In this document: positions 26,054-33,038 of the stretch, one piece after another
Position numbering within the stretch: position 1 is the first letter of the stretch
How the letters are laid out: every line of letters starts with the position of its first letter
Assembly: GCA_049291875.1 (NCBI GenBank)
Contig: JBATQE010000054.1
Span: 1-45,623 of the forward strand
Origin: CTSOIL-112 sp049291875
GTDB taxonomy: Bacteria; Pseudomonadota; Gammaproteobacteria; Burkholderiales; Burkholderiaceae
DNA length: 45,623 nucleotides
Direction: 5' to 3'
Program-made: the position numbers and the translations under genes
Notes under the pieces: generated by a model
Seen by the model: only the letters and a program-made list of their open reading frames with translations
Told to the model about the DNA's origin: nothing
Database searches by the model: none

Positions 26054-26922
26054 AGCGTCACCTGTTCCAAATCCACGTATTTGCCCTGCGTGGCCAAATA
26101 CGTCCAGACCATCAACACATACACCGCGCTGGAGAGACGATTGAGCGCCTGCATGATATCTGGGCGTTTCACCCGAAAATCGCGTGTGATGTAAATCTGC
26201 GCCGCGTACAATTCGGCCTCGCGTATCTGCGCGCGCAAGAGATTCAAAATCGCCACCTGAAAACCCTGCTGCTCATCCGGCACCAGATGATCGTGCCCCA
26301 AATATTTCAGCGGATGGTGCGACATGCGGTGAATCGCTTCGTCGCTCAAATTACCCAAAGCCACCGCACGCATCGGCTCGCCTGTGGCTTCGGCCTTGAG
26401 TACATTGCCCAGTGCCGAGCGCACATCGGCCATATAGCGCATGAGTTGCGGCATCATCGTGTGGGGCGCTTCATTCGCGCTTGGCGCAGTTTGCAATTGA
26501 ATCTGCGTCAACACCGCCAGCGCGATCACACTGTCCAATTTGCCACGGAACAGTAATCTCGGATCGTTTTTTGACACCAGATGATGCGCATCAATGTGCG
26601 TGAGTGTGTCGGGCTTTTGCGCCACTTTTTGCTGACACAACAGGCAATCGGGCACCGACCATTCGTCCGACGTCGTGAGCGGATGCACCTGTTTTAAGCT
26701 GAAGCCGTCGGTGAATGTCGCATCGCTCGCGTTTTGCCCCGTTTTCGGGATGAACACGCGCCCGCTCTCGTCGATGTATTTCACCGTGATGTGCCGTTCA
26801 TCGAGCAAACCCTGCGCCGATGGCGTCAGACGCGCGTTCGCCGGCAGCTGAACCTCGGTTCCGTGTGCCAAGCCGAACTGCTCGCGCAGCCAGTTTTCGG
26901 TGATAAATGTCGGGGTTGCCAT
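26050..26922 (-). CDS. eutT: Corrinoid adenosyltransferase EutT
   Basis: A 290-residue protein counting from the ATG at 26922; a TTG at 26934 is also possible. The N-terminal region and the helical C-terminal bundle (NDPRLLFRGKLDSVIALAVL, LGHDHLVPDEQQG) match EutT, which makes adenosylcobalamin for EutBC. The metal-binding region reads H80-X11-D92-C93-X2-C96, where Salmonella EutT has H-X11-C-C-X2-C, so the first Cys of the pair is replaced by Asp. The other ligands are kept. It lies 28 bases downstream of eutQ. Confidence 0.92.
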   Translation of the reverse strand: MATPTFITENWLREQFGLAHGTEVQLPANARLTPSAQGLLDERHITVKYIDESGRVFIPKTGQNASDATFTDGFSLKQVHPLTTSDEWSVPDCLLCQQKVAQKPDTLTHIDAHHLVSKNDPRLLFRGKLDSVIALAVLTQIQLQTAPSANEAPHTMMPQLMRYMADVRSALGNVLKAEATGEPMRAVALGNLSDEAIHRMSHHPLKYLGHDHLVPDEQQGFQVAILNLLRAQIREAELYAAQIYITRDFRVKRPDIMQALNRLSSAVYVLMVWTYLATQGKYVDLEQVTL

Positions 26923-26950
26923 GTGTGCACTCAATGTGGTTGGACTTAGT

Positions 26951-27691
26951 TTACTGCGCCAAATAATCCGCCGGATAGGTCACGTAGAAAAACCGCACCG
27001 TGCTCGGCGTGCCAAATTCGATGCTCGAACCTTTCGGGATAAAAATCACATCGCCCGCTTTGCCGACCACGGTTTGCCCGCCATTGCGGATGTGCAATTC
27101 GCCTTCGAGCACAATATCCACCTCGTCGTAGTTCAGCGTCCACGGGAAAAAGCATTCTTTCCACGCCATGAATCCCGCGGCCATCGAGCTTTTATCCGCC
27201 GAGGTAATGACGTCCGCCAAGCCGACCTGATGATCGCTCACGCCGACAAATTGCGAGAGTTGCACCCGATCGCCCTTGATGCGTTTGATACCGCTGGCGA
27301 GGGTGTGAACTTCTTGATTTTGTCCGCCATCGGCTGCGCTCGGCGCAGGCTCTGGGCGTGACTCAGCCAACATTTTGCGTACCAATTGATCGACCAATTC
27401 AGGCGTGGCCGCACCGTGCGGTAATTGCGCCAACACTGCCGCGCGGATTTGCGCCAATTCGGTTGCAGAAGGTTGCGCACCGACGGTTTTATCTTTGAGC
27501 GCGCATGTTTTGTCCGCAATGGGTGCTTTGGCTAAATCGGAGGCGACAATCTCGCTCAGCGCCACGCCCAATTCGGCGGCGATCACCCGCGCCTCCGGCG
27601 TGATCAAGCATTCGGTAAAGTTGACTTCCAATTGCTTTTTGCCTTCGTGCGCCATTTGTCGGATGGTTTCGGCTGTAATGATTCGTTTCAT
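26951..27691 (-). CDS. eutQ: EutQ, cupin-type protein with reported acetate kinase activity
   Basis: A 246-residue protein (about 230 in enteric bacteria). The N-terminal part KRIITAETIRQMAHEGKKQLEV is typical. A central linker follows, then a C-terminal cupin (VQLSQFVGVSDHQVGLADVITSADKSSMAAGFMAWKE as two consecutive segments, then DIVLEGELHIRNGGQTVVGKAGDVIFIPKG). EutQ of Salmonella has been reported to make acetate from acetyl phosphate and to be needed for compartment assembly. The ATG at 27691 has GAGG at good distance. The gap to eutP is 15 bases. Confidence 0.95.
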   Translation of the reverse strand: MKRIITAETIRQMAHEGKKQLEVNFTECLITPEARVIAAELGVALSEIVASDLAKAPIADKTCALKDKTVGAQPSATELAQIRAAVLAQLPHGAATPELVDQLVRKMLAESRPEPAPSAADGGQNQEVHTLASGIKRIKGDRVQLSQFVGVSDHQVGLADVITSADKSSMAAGFMAWKECFFPWTLNYDEVDIVLEGELHIRNGGQTVVGKAGDVIFIPKGSSIEFGTPSTVRFFYVTYPADYLAQ

Positions 27692-27706
27692 AATCAACCT
27701 CAAAGT

Positions 27707-28219
27707 TCAGGGTTTGGTCGTACCCGCAAGATCGGGTAGCAGTAAATAATCGCGCAGTACCGCCACGCTGGCGGGATCATTGCTCGCGGTGCGGAAAATT
27801 TTGCCGTGAAAATCTTCTTGCTCACGCAGTATCCGCTCCACCGCATCCGGCTGCGCATCGGGCAAATCGGTTTTGCTGATCACGGCAATCAACTCTTTGT
27901 CCGAATAAATGTCCATCAGGCCGGGCGGCAAACGACACGCCACATCATTGGCCGGATGCACGTAGATCAAGCAGGTCACGTCCAACGAGGTCTGAATCAG
28001 TGCGTGGTAAAAACGCGGATGGCTAAAGTATTCGCCCGGCGTATCCACGCAGCTTTCGGCAAACTCGACGGCCTGCGTTTTGCGCACCTCCTCGGGGCGT
28101 CCCAGTAGCGCCTTGAGCAGTGTGGATTTCCCCGCCTCAACCGAACCCAGCAGCATGAATGACCGAAAGCCTTTCGGGCTGTAGCGCGTCACTGCGGTGT
28201 CATGAGTTGGCATATCCAC
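27707..28219 (-). CDS. eutP: EutP, P-loop GTPase-like protein with reported acetate kinase activity
   Basis: A 170-residue protein. The Walker A motif GSVEAGKST lies at 25-33, the G3-like motif is VDTPGEYF and the G4 motif SKTDL, so the GTPase core is intact. An N-terminal extension of about 18 residues before the core beta strand distinguishes it from enteric EutP, which begins almost at the P-loop strand. GTG at 28219 is chosen because GGAGG lies 7 bases upstream; an ATG at 28213 is also possible. It follows eutS by 23 bases. Confidence 0.92.
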   Translation of the reverse strand: MDMPTHDTAVTRYSPKGFRSFMLLGSVEAGKSTLLKALLGRPEEVRKTQAVEFAESCVDTPGEYFSHPRFYHALIQTSLDVTCLIYVHPANDVACRLPPGLMDIYSDKELIAVISKTDLPDAQPDAVERILREQEDFHGKIFRTASNDPASVAVLRDYLLLPDLAGTTKP

Positions 28220-28242
28220 TTAAATTCCTCCGCCTAAGCGCA

Positions 28243-28584
28243 CTAAGTACGGGTAATTTCGCACGCGGCGTAATTCAAAATACGGGTCAAGGTCGTCACC
28301 ACCTGCGTCAGCGCCTCTTCGACCGAACCAACCGTGCCGTACAACACCACCGCGCCGGTGAATCGATCCAGAAAGCCGATTTGCACCGCTGCCGCCTTGG
28401 TGGCAATATCCGCCGCAATCATCGCGGTTTCGCCCGGCGTCAGCGTCAAAATCCCGATCGCTTCCGCGCCCGGCACGCCGATTTTTTTGCTCAAATCCTC
28501 CATCGGATGCGCAATCAAATGCGCCAATGTCACCTGTTTCCCGGGGACAAATTCTTGAATGATGCGCTCTTTGTTGTTCAACAT
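28243..28584 (-). CDS. eutS: EutS bent-hexamer shell protein
   Basis: A 113-residue BMC protein (111 in E. coli), very similar along its length: KERIIQEFVPGKQVTLAHLIAHP in two parts, then KKIGVPGAEAIGILTLTPGETAMIA and IGFLDRFTGAVVLYG. EutS is the circularly permuted BMC subunit that forms bent hexamers, thought to shape shell edges. It is the first gene of the 17-gene run eutS to pduT, as in the enteric operon. Confidence 0.97.
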   Translation of the reverse strand: MLNNKERIIQEFVPGKQVTLAHLIAHPMEDLSKKIGVPGAEAIGILTLTPGETAMIAADIATKAAAVQIGFLDRFTGAVVLYGTVGSVEEALTQVVTTLTRILNYAACEITRT

Positions 28585-28664
28585 CGCCGTGCTTCCTTTT
28601 TGAACTGCCGATTAAAACGCCACGGATTAATAGTAGGACAGACTGACGCCTAAGCATTAGCAAA

Positions 28665-28732
28665 ATTTGGAAAGTTTGCAGATTATTATTTTGTTGGTTT
28701 ATGCTAACTTTTGATCGGATAACTTTCCAACT
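28665..28732 (-). promoter_or_regulatory. eutS promoter region with 10-bp inverted repeat, candidate EutR operator
   Basis: TTGGAAAGTT (28667-28676) and AACTTTCCAA (28721-28730) are perfect inverted copies 44 bases apart. On the minus strand, TTGGAA (28730-28725) can serve as a -35 box, with TAGCAT about 18 bases downstream as a weak -10. The site is 80 to 150 bases upstream of the eutS ATG. Assignment to EutR is inference. Confidence 0.5.
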
Positions 28733-28763
28733 CAGCCAAACTGCTGTGGGCAACGCTTTGCGT

Positions 28764-28795
28764 GGAACAGCGGTGACGACGGTCTCCGCTGTTCG
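28764..28795. other. Hairpin between eat and eutS
   Basis: GAACAGCGG and CCGCTGTTC form a 9-bp perfect stem around a loop of about a dozen bases, just past the end of eat. No T run follows on either strand, so it is not a classical terminator. It could weaken read-through from eat into eutS or protect the eat mRNA 3' end. Confidence 0.5.
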
Positions 28796-28807
28796 CACAC
28801 AGGATTT

Positions 28808-30190
28808 TTATTCCAATTCGTCCAATACGCCAAACTCTTCGTTGAACGGACGGATGCGTTTATTACCCCAGATGAAGTAGTACGCCAAAGCCACCGCATA
28901 CACCACAAACACCCAAATCAGCGTGGATAGATTGTACGCAATCACGCAGTACAAACAGAAGAACGCCAAAATCAAGCTAATTGCAGGAACCAGCGGATAA
29001 GTCACTTTGAACGGACGTTTCAATTCCGGCTCTCGCTGACGCAGAATGAACAGGCTGATCAAGCTCAAAATATACATAGCCACCGAACCAAATACCGAAA
29101 TGGTGATCATGGTCGCGGTCAAACCCGTAGCGATGTCTTTATTGAACAAGCCCAGAGAAATCACGCCGATACCCAACAAACCCGGAACCAACAGCGCCCA
29201 AACCGGCACATGAGTATTCGGATTGATTTTAGCCAAAAACTTCGGCAAATAACCGGTACGCGCCATCGCAAACGTTTGGCGTGAATAACCAACAATGATC
29301 CCATGCAAAGAAGCGATCAAACCGAACAGACCGATCACGTTGACCACTTTGGCAATGGTCGCGCCTTTGCCATACGCCTCTTCCAACGCCGCAGGCAATG
29401 GAAAGTCAATGCTCATCACATCTTTGTAATTGGCAATACCGGCCGTACAAATCAAGGTCAAAATACCCATCACCATCAAGGTCGCGTTACCGGTCAAAAA
29501 GCCTTTCGGAATATCTTTTTGCGGATCGCGCATTTCCTCGGCCGCCATTGCGCCGCCCTCCATCGCCAGATAGAACCAAATCGCAAACACCACCGCACCC
29601 ATATAGCCTGCCGAGCCATTTTGCAGCGTACCAATGTTTTCCATTTTCACATGCGGCGCCGCGGCCACCCAGAAAATCACCAGACCGATCAAGGCAATCA
29701 CCGTCACCACCATCTCAAATTTCGCCGAAGTTTTCATCCCCAGATAATTGATGAAAATGAACAGAAAATATGCACCAATCGCCGTCGGAATCGCCGGAAA
29801 CGCCCCGCCGGTCAAATTCTCAATATAGCCGCCGACCGCCAAGGCAATCGCCGGTGGTGCAAACACAAATTCGATCAAGCAGCTCACCCCATTCATATAA
29901 CCGCCAAACGTGCCCATCGCGCGACGCGCATAGGCAGACGGCCCGCCCGCGTGCGGAATCATGGTGGCCAACTCAGAATACGACAACATAAACGTCACAT
30001 AAAACAGCGTCACCGGAATCAAGGCAATCAGCAAGCCCATCGGCCCGCCGGACTCCATACCGTAACTCCAGCCGAAATAGTTACCCGAAATTACCAAACC
30101 AACCGCCAGCGCCCACAAATGCATAGGCCCCAGCACGCGCGATAAATGCGCCTCTTCCTTAGGTGCGGAAGCTTTATTATTCGTACTCAT
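28808..30190 (-). CDS. eat: Ethanolamine permease Eat (APC superfamily)
   Basis: A 460-residue membrane protein with about 12 hydrophobic segments. Eat features are LGPMHLWALAVGLVISGNYFGW near the N-terminus, HAGGPSAYARRAMG and FAIWFYLAMEGGAMAAEE. Eat-type carriers import ethanolamine in Pseudomonas and actinobacteria. No eutH is present in this locus, so Eat is the likely transporter. It lies upstream of eutS on the same strand with a 220-base gap that carries its own promoter-like sequence, so the two may be separately transcribed. AGGAG is well placed before the ATG. Confidence 0.95.
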   Translation of the reverse strand: MSTNNKASAPKEEAHLSRVLGPMHLWALAVGLVISGNYFGWSYGMESGGPMGLLIALIPVTLFYVTFMLSYSELATMIPHAGGPSAYARRAMGTFGGYMNGVSCLIEFVFAPPAIALAVGGYIENLTGGAFPAIPTAIGAYFLFIFINYLGMKTSAKFEMVVTVIALIGLVIFWVAAAPHVKMENIGTLQNGSAGYMGAVVFAIWFYLAMEGGAMAAEEMRDPQKDIPKGFLTGNATLMVMGILTLICTAGIANYKDVMSIDFPLPAALEEAYGKGATIAKVVNVIGLFGLIASLHGIIVGYSRQTFAMARTGYLPKFLAKINPNTHVPVWALLVPGLLGIGVISLGLFNKDIATGLTATMITISVFGSVAMYILSLISLFILRQREPELKRPFKVTYPLVPAISLILAFFCLYCVIAYNLSTLIWVFVVYAVALAYYFIWGNKRIRPFNEEFGVLDELE

Positions 30191-30521
30191 TATTGAGACT
30201 CCTAAAAAATATGGAACAACCTACCGAGTGTCGGGTTGGATTTTCAAGCAAAGCCAGCAATCTGACGATCAACACCCATTGACTGACAATCCGTCGAAGC
30301 AACCCAACACGCCCGTCCCGTACCCCAAATAAAACCATCAAAAACACACCACTGGACGATGTACAGGGGAACTCGTTCAAATCCTATGACAACGCCCACA
30401 CACAGCGTTATCAAAAAATGGAAAGATTGTGAGGACGCACCAAGACATCGCATAGGAGTCATCTTTCAAACAAAACAGCACTCAGCACAAACGCCAGTTA
30501 GTGCCTCCTCAAGCGATCGGC
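30191..30521. other. Intergenic region upstream of eat, no gene seen
   Basis: No convincing reading frame. It should hold the eat promoter. An imperfect inverted repeat TGACAACGC/GCGTTATCA (30387-30413) and a wider pair CCTATG/CATAGG around it are visible. The pair CAACCTACCGA/TCGGGTTG near 30217-30238 is another weak stem. Confidence 0.4.
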
Positions 30522-30558
30522 AAAAAAAATCCCCCATCCGTATTCGGATGGGGGATTT
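30522..30558 (-). terminator. Terminator of copZ-like gene
   Basis: A perfect 12-bp stem (ATCCCCCATCCG at 30529-30540, CGGATGGGGGAT at 30545-30556) with a TATT loop. On the minus strand it is followed by eight consecutive T after one A, so it ends transcripts coming from copZ. Confidence 0.9.
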
Positions 30559-30657
30559 CACGATCAATCAGTTAAAAGGCGAAGTAAAACGCTGAACCAC
30601 TGCTCCCATGACAATCAAATGGCGCAATGGTGCAGGAATACGGTTGCCCGCGCGGTC

Positions 30658-30864
30658 TTAATTCATCGGTTCGATTTTAAAACTGGTTCCTGCCAAGGCG
30701 TTTTGCAGCTCAGGCAATGGCGCCGAGCCGTTGACCACGGCGCGCGGCGGCATGAGTTGAACCCGAACACCGTCAACGCCCGCCACGGCGGATAAAGTGG
30801 TTTGTACGCGCGCCACGCAGTGTTGGCAGGTCATGCCGCTGACCACATAAGTTTGTTCGCTCAT
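30658..30864 (-). CDS. Heavy-metal-associated (HMA) domain protein, CopZ-like copper chaperone
   Basis: A 68-residue protein with the ferredoxin-like HMA fold and the metal motif GMTCQHCVARV. It starts MSEQTYVV. The ATG at 30864 is chosen because AAAGGA lies upstream; the frame stays open to 30888. Such proteins bind Cu(I) and pass it to a P-type ATPase. No copper ATPase is visible next to it, so the partner is unknown. Confidence 0.88.
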   Translation of the reverse strand: MSEQTYVVSGMTCQHCVARVQTTLSAVAGVDGVRVQLMPPRAVVNGSAPLPELQNALAGTSFKIEPMN

Positions 30865-30906
30865 CGTGCATCCTTTCATGAAAATCAATTGTTGCCCTTT
30901 GTTTTT

Positions 30907-31098
30907 TCAACTCGCATTGTACTCAAAATCAGGGCGCTTGCGTGTACCATCCCGAATCAAAGCTTTGTGGTGAAACTGCGCTGCCACACGCTCAGCCCAT
31001 AGATTTTGAATTTCACGTCGATACATTGGTACAATGTCACCTTTACCTAATTCCCCTGATGCCTGCGGATGTTTCATCCATGCGCGCAAGTTTGACAT
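30907..31098 (-). CDS. Possible small protein upstream of copZ, unrecognised
   Basis: A 63-residue frame begins MSNLRAWMKHPQASGELGKG and continues with a balanced, protein-like composition (LWAERVAAQFHHKALIRDG). It is on the same strand as copZ, ends about 42 bases before it and does not overlap another gene, though it occupies the hemE promoter area. No family is recognised and the ribosome binding site is poor, so it may be a chance frame. Confidence 0.3.
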   Translation of the reverse strand: MSNLRAWMKHPQASGELGKGDIVPMYRREIQNLWAERVAAQFHHKALIRDGTRKRPDFEYNAS

Positions 31099-31119
31099 CC
31101 TATTTTGAGAAAGTTGGTT

Positions 31120-32214
31120 ATGACCACATTTGCTCCCCTTCAAAACGATACGTTTTTACGCGCACTGCGCCGCGAGCCAACCGAATACACGCCGATTTGG
31201 CTGATGCGCCAAGCGGGACGTTATTTGCCGGAATACCGCGCCACGCGCGCGCAGGCCGGCAGCTTCATGCAACTGGCGCAGAATCCCGAGCTGGCCACCG
31301 AGGTCACGATTCAGCCGATTGACCGCTATAACTTGGACGCGGCGATTTTGTTCTCCGACATTTTGACCGTACCGGACGCGATGGGACTGGGTTTGCGCTT
31401 CGTGGAAAACGAGGGGCCGAAATTCGACCGCCCATTGCAAGATGAAGTCGCCGTACAGCGCCTCGAAGTGCCTGACATGGCGAAATTGCAGTATGTGTTT
31501 GACGCGGTGACGCAAATTCGCAAATCGCTCAATGGCCGCGTCCCGCTGATCGGCTTTGCCGGCAGTCCGTACACCATCGCCTGCTATATGGTGGAGGGCG
31601 GCAGCTCCAGCGATTTTCGCACGATCAAAACCATGATGTATTCGCGCCCTGACCTGTTGCACCATATTTTGTCGGTGAATGCGCACGCCACAGCATCGTA
31701 TTTGAATGCACAAATCGCCGCCGGTGCGCAGGCCGTCATGCTGTTCGACACATGGGGTGGCTCGCTCTCACACCGCTGTTATCAAGAGTTTTCACTGGCG
31801 TATATGCGTCAGGTCGTGGCGCAATTGAACCGCACGGTGGACGGTAAAGAGGATGGCGCGAAAGTCCCCGTGATCGTATTCACCAAGGGCGGCGGCCAAT
31901 GGCTCGAAGCCATGTGCGATATCGGCGCGGATGCGCTTGGCTTGGACTGGACGACCAATCTGACGCAGGCTAAAGCGCGTGTGAATGGCCGAGTGGCGTT
32001 GCAAGGCAACATTGACCCGTCGATCTTGTTCGGCAGCGAAGCGGTGATTCGCCAAACGGTGCGCCAAGTATTGGACGAATACGGCGCAGATGTCGGCCAT
32101 GTCTTCAATCTGGGACACGGCATTTCGCAATTCGTCAATCCGGACGCTGTGGGTGTCTTGGTCGATGAGGTGCATCGTTACAGCCGCAGTCAGCGCGAAG
32201 CTAAAAAAGAGTGA
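31120..32214 (+). CDS. hemE: Uroporphyrinogen decarboxylase
   Basis: A 364-residue enzyme of heme biosynthesis that converts uroporphyrinogen III to coproporphyrinogen III in the cytoplasm. Signatures are IWLMRQAGRYLPEYRATR near the N-terminus, LFSDILTVPDAMGLG, GFAGSPYTIACYMVEGGSS and GCVFNLGHGI-type end (here GHVFNLGHGI). The ATG at 31120 matches the family start; a TTG at 31105 would add five residues. The next gene, priA, is 824 bases away across the AT-rich origin-like region. Confidence 0.98.
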   Translation: MTTFAPLQNDTFLRALRREPTEYTPIWLMRQAGRYLPEYRATRAQAGSFMQLAQNPELATEVTIQPIDRYNLDAAILFSDILTVPDAMGLGLRFVENEGPKFDRPLQDEVAVQRLEVPDMAKLQYVFDAVTQIRKSLNGRVPLIGFAGSPYTIACYMVEGGSSSDFRTIKTMMYSRPDLLHHILSVNAHATASYLNAQIAAGAQAVMLFDTWGGSLSHRCYQEFSLAYMRQVVAQLNRTVDGKEDGAKVPVIVFTKGGGQWLEAMCDIGADALGLDWTTNLTQAKARVNGRVALQGNIDPSILFGSEAVIRQTVRQVLDEYGADVGHVFNLGHGISQFVNPDAVGVLVDEVHRYSRSQREAKKE

Positions 32215-32283
32215 AGTGAAGCAATCAAAGCGGCTATCTATATTGGATAGGGGTGAAACAGGTAGATACCGCTCTGAGATAAG

Positions 32284-32304
32284 TTGTACACAAAGTTATC
32301 CACA
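32284..32304 (+). promoter_or_regulatory. Paired consensus DnaA boxes
   Basis: TTGTACACA and TTATCCACA lie in direct orientation with three bases between them, about 70 bases after hemE. Confidence 0.75.
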
Positions 32305-32934
32305 GCCGAATCGCGGATGTAGACACTTGATATGACAGGCGTTTTTGAGGTTCGTCGCAGAGTTACCCAAAAAGTAACGGCTTACATGGGTGGATAACCC
32401 GTCGCATCATCCGGCGCTGTGCGAGCGATGCAAATTACGATCTAATATACTGTTTTTATTCAATATTTTTAAATAATTCGCTTGGCCGCCATATTGTTTC
32501 AGACGATTCGCCTATGCCGAAATTGGTCAATCTGTGAGCGCCATCCAAACGTGATCATCGGATGCGACGCTGGGTTTGTTTGCAGTAAATTTTGAACCGA
32601 ACCAAGCGATTATTGGCAATGTTCACTGAATTTATCCACCGTTTTCAAGTCTGAATCGGTGCAATCATGGCATAAATGGTATTGGCGCCATGGCACTAAC
32701 ATAGTTCGTCGGGATTTTTTGTCTTTTTTTTGAGTTTTTTCTGTGGTTTTGGCTTGACTTACGCACAAAATTGTTAAGCCTCAGAACAGACGCGGCATTG
32801 CTTGATTTTGAGATTTATTGAGCTTATATTTTCACGTAAGTCATTGTTTTTTATGATTTTTCATAAATGTGTAAAAATTGCTCAGTCTGTTGGAAAGCCT
32901 GATTTTGACAGGGTTTGGCTCGGTTTTACACGGT

Positions 32935-32969
32935 TTACCCACAGAGTTATCCACAGATTTTGTGGGCAA
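32935..32969. promoter_or_regulatory. DnaA box cluster next to AT-rich tract
   Basis: TTACCCACA, TTATCCACA (consensus) and an inverted TTGCCCACA occur within 35 bases, directly before a 60-base AT-rich stretch that leads into priA. Confidence 0.65.
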
Positions 32970-33038
32970 TTAAAATTCTCTAATAAAATCAAAGAAATGC
33001 TGTCTAATGTTAATAATTTTTTGAGTTTAGCGCGATAA

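Larger units (their letters stand above)
32215..33038. other. oriC: AT-rich intergenic region with DnaA boxes, candidate replication origin
   Basis: This 824-base stretch has no credible gene. Consensus DnaA boxes (TTRTNCACA) lie at 32284-32292 (TTGTACACA), 32296-32304 (TTATCCACA) and 32947-32955 (TTATCCACA). One-mismatch boxes lie at 32389-32397 (minus strand, TTATCCACC), 32632-32640 (TTATCCACC), 32759-32767 (TTACGCACA), 32935-32943 (TTACCCACA) and 32961-32969 (minus strand). AT-rich blocks occur at 32428-32475, starting with a GATCTAATATAC element like an unwinding 13-mer, at 32711-32750 and at 32970-33030. Size, box density and AT-rich blocks fit a bacterial oriC; hemE and priA lie near oriC in several proteobacteria. 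dnaA itself is not in the window. Confidence 0.6.

Noticed and set aside
28764..28795. Classical terminator after eat
   Set aside because: The stem is perfect but no T run follows on the minus strand, so it was listed only as a hairpin.
30942..31322. A 126-codon plus-strand frame overlapping the start of hemE
   Set aside because: It overlaps hemE in another frame; hemE has complete family support.
32802..33038. A 78-codon frame just before priA
   Set aside because: It lies in the AT-rich origin-like region, crosses DnaA boxes and has no recognisable protein features or ribosome binding site.
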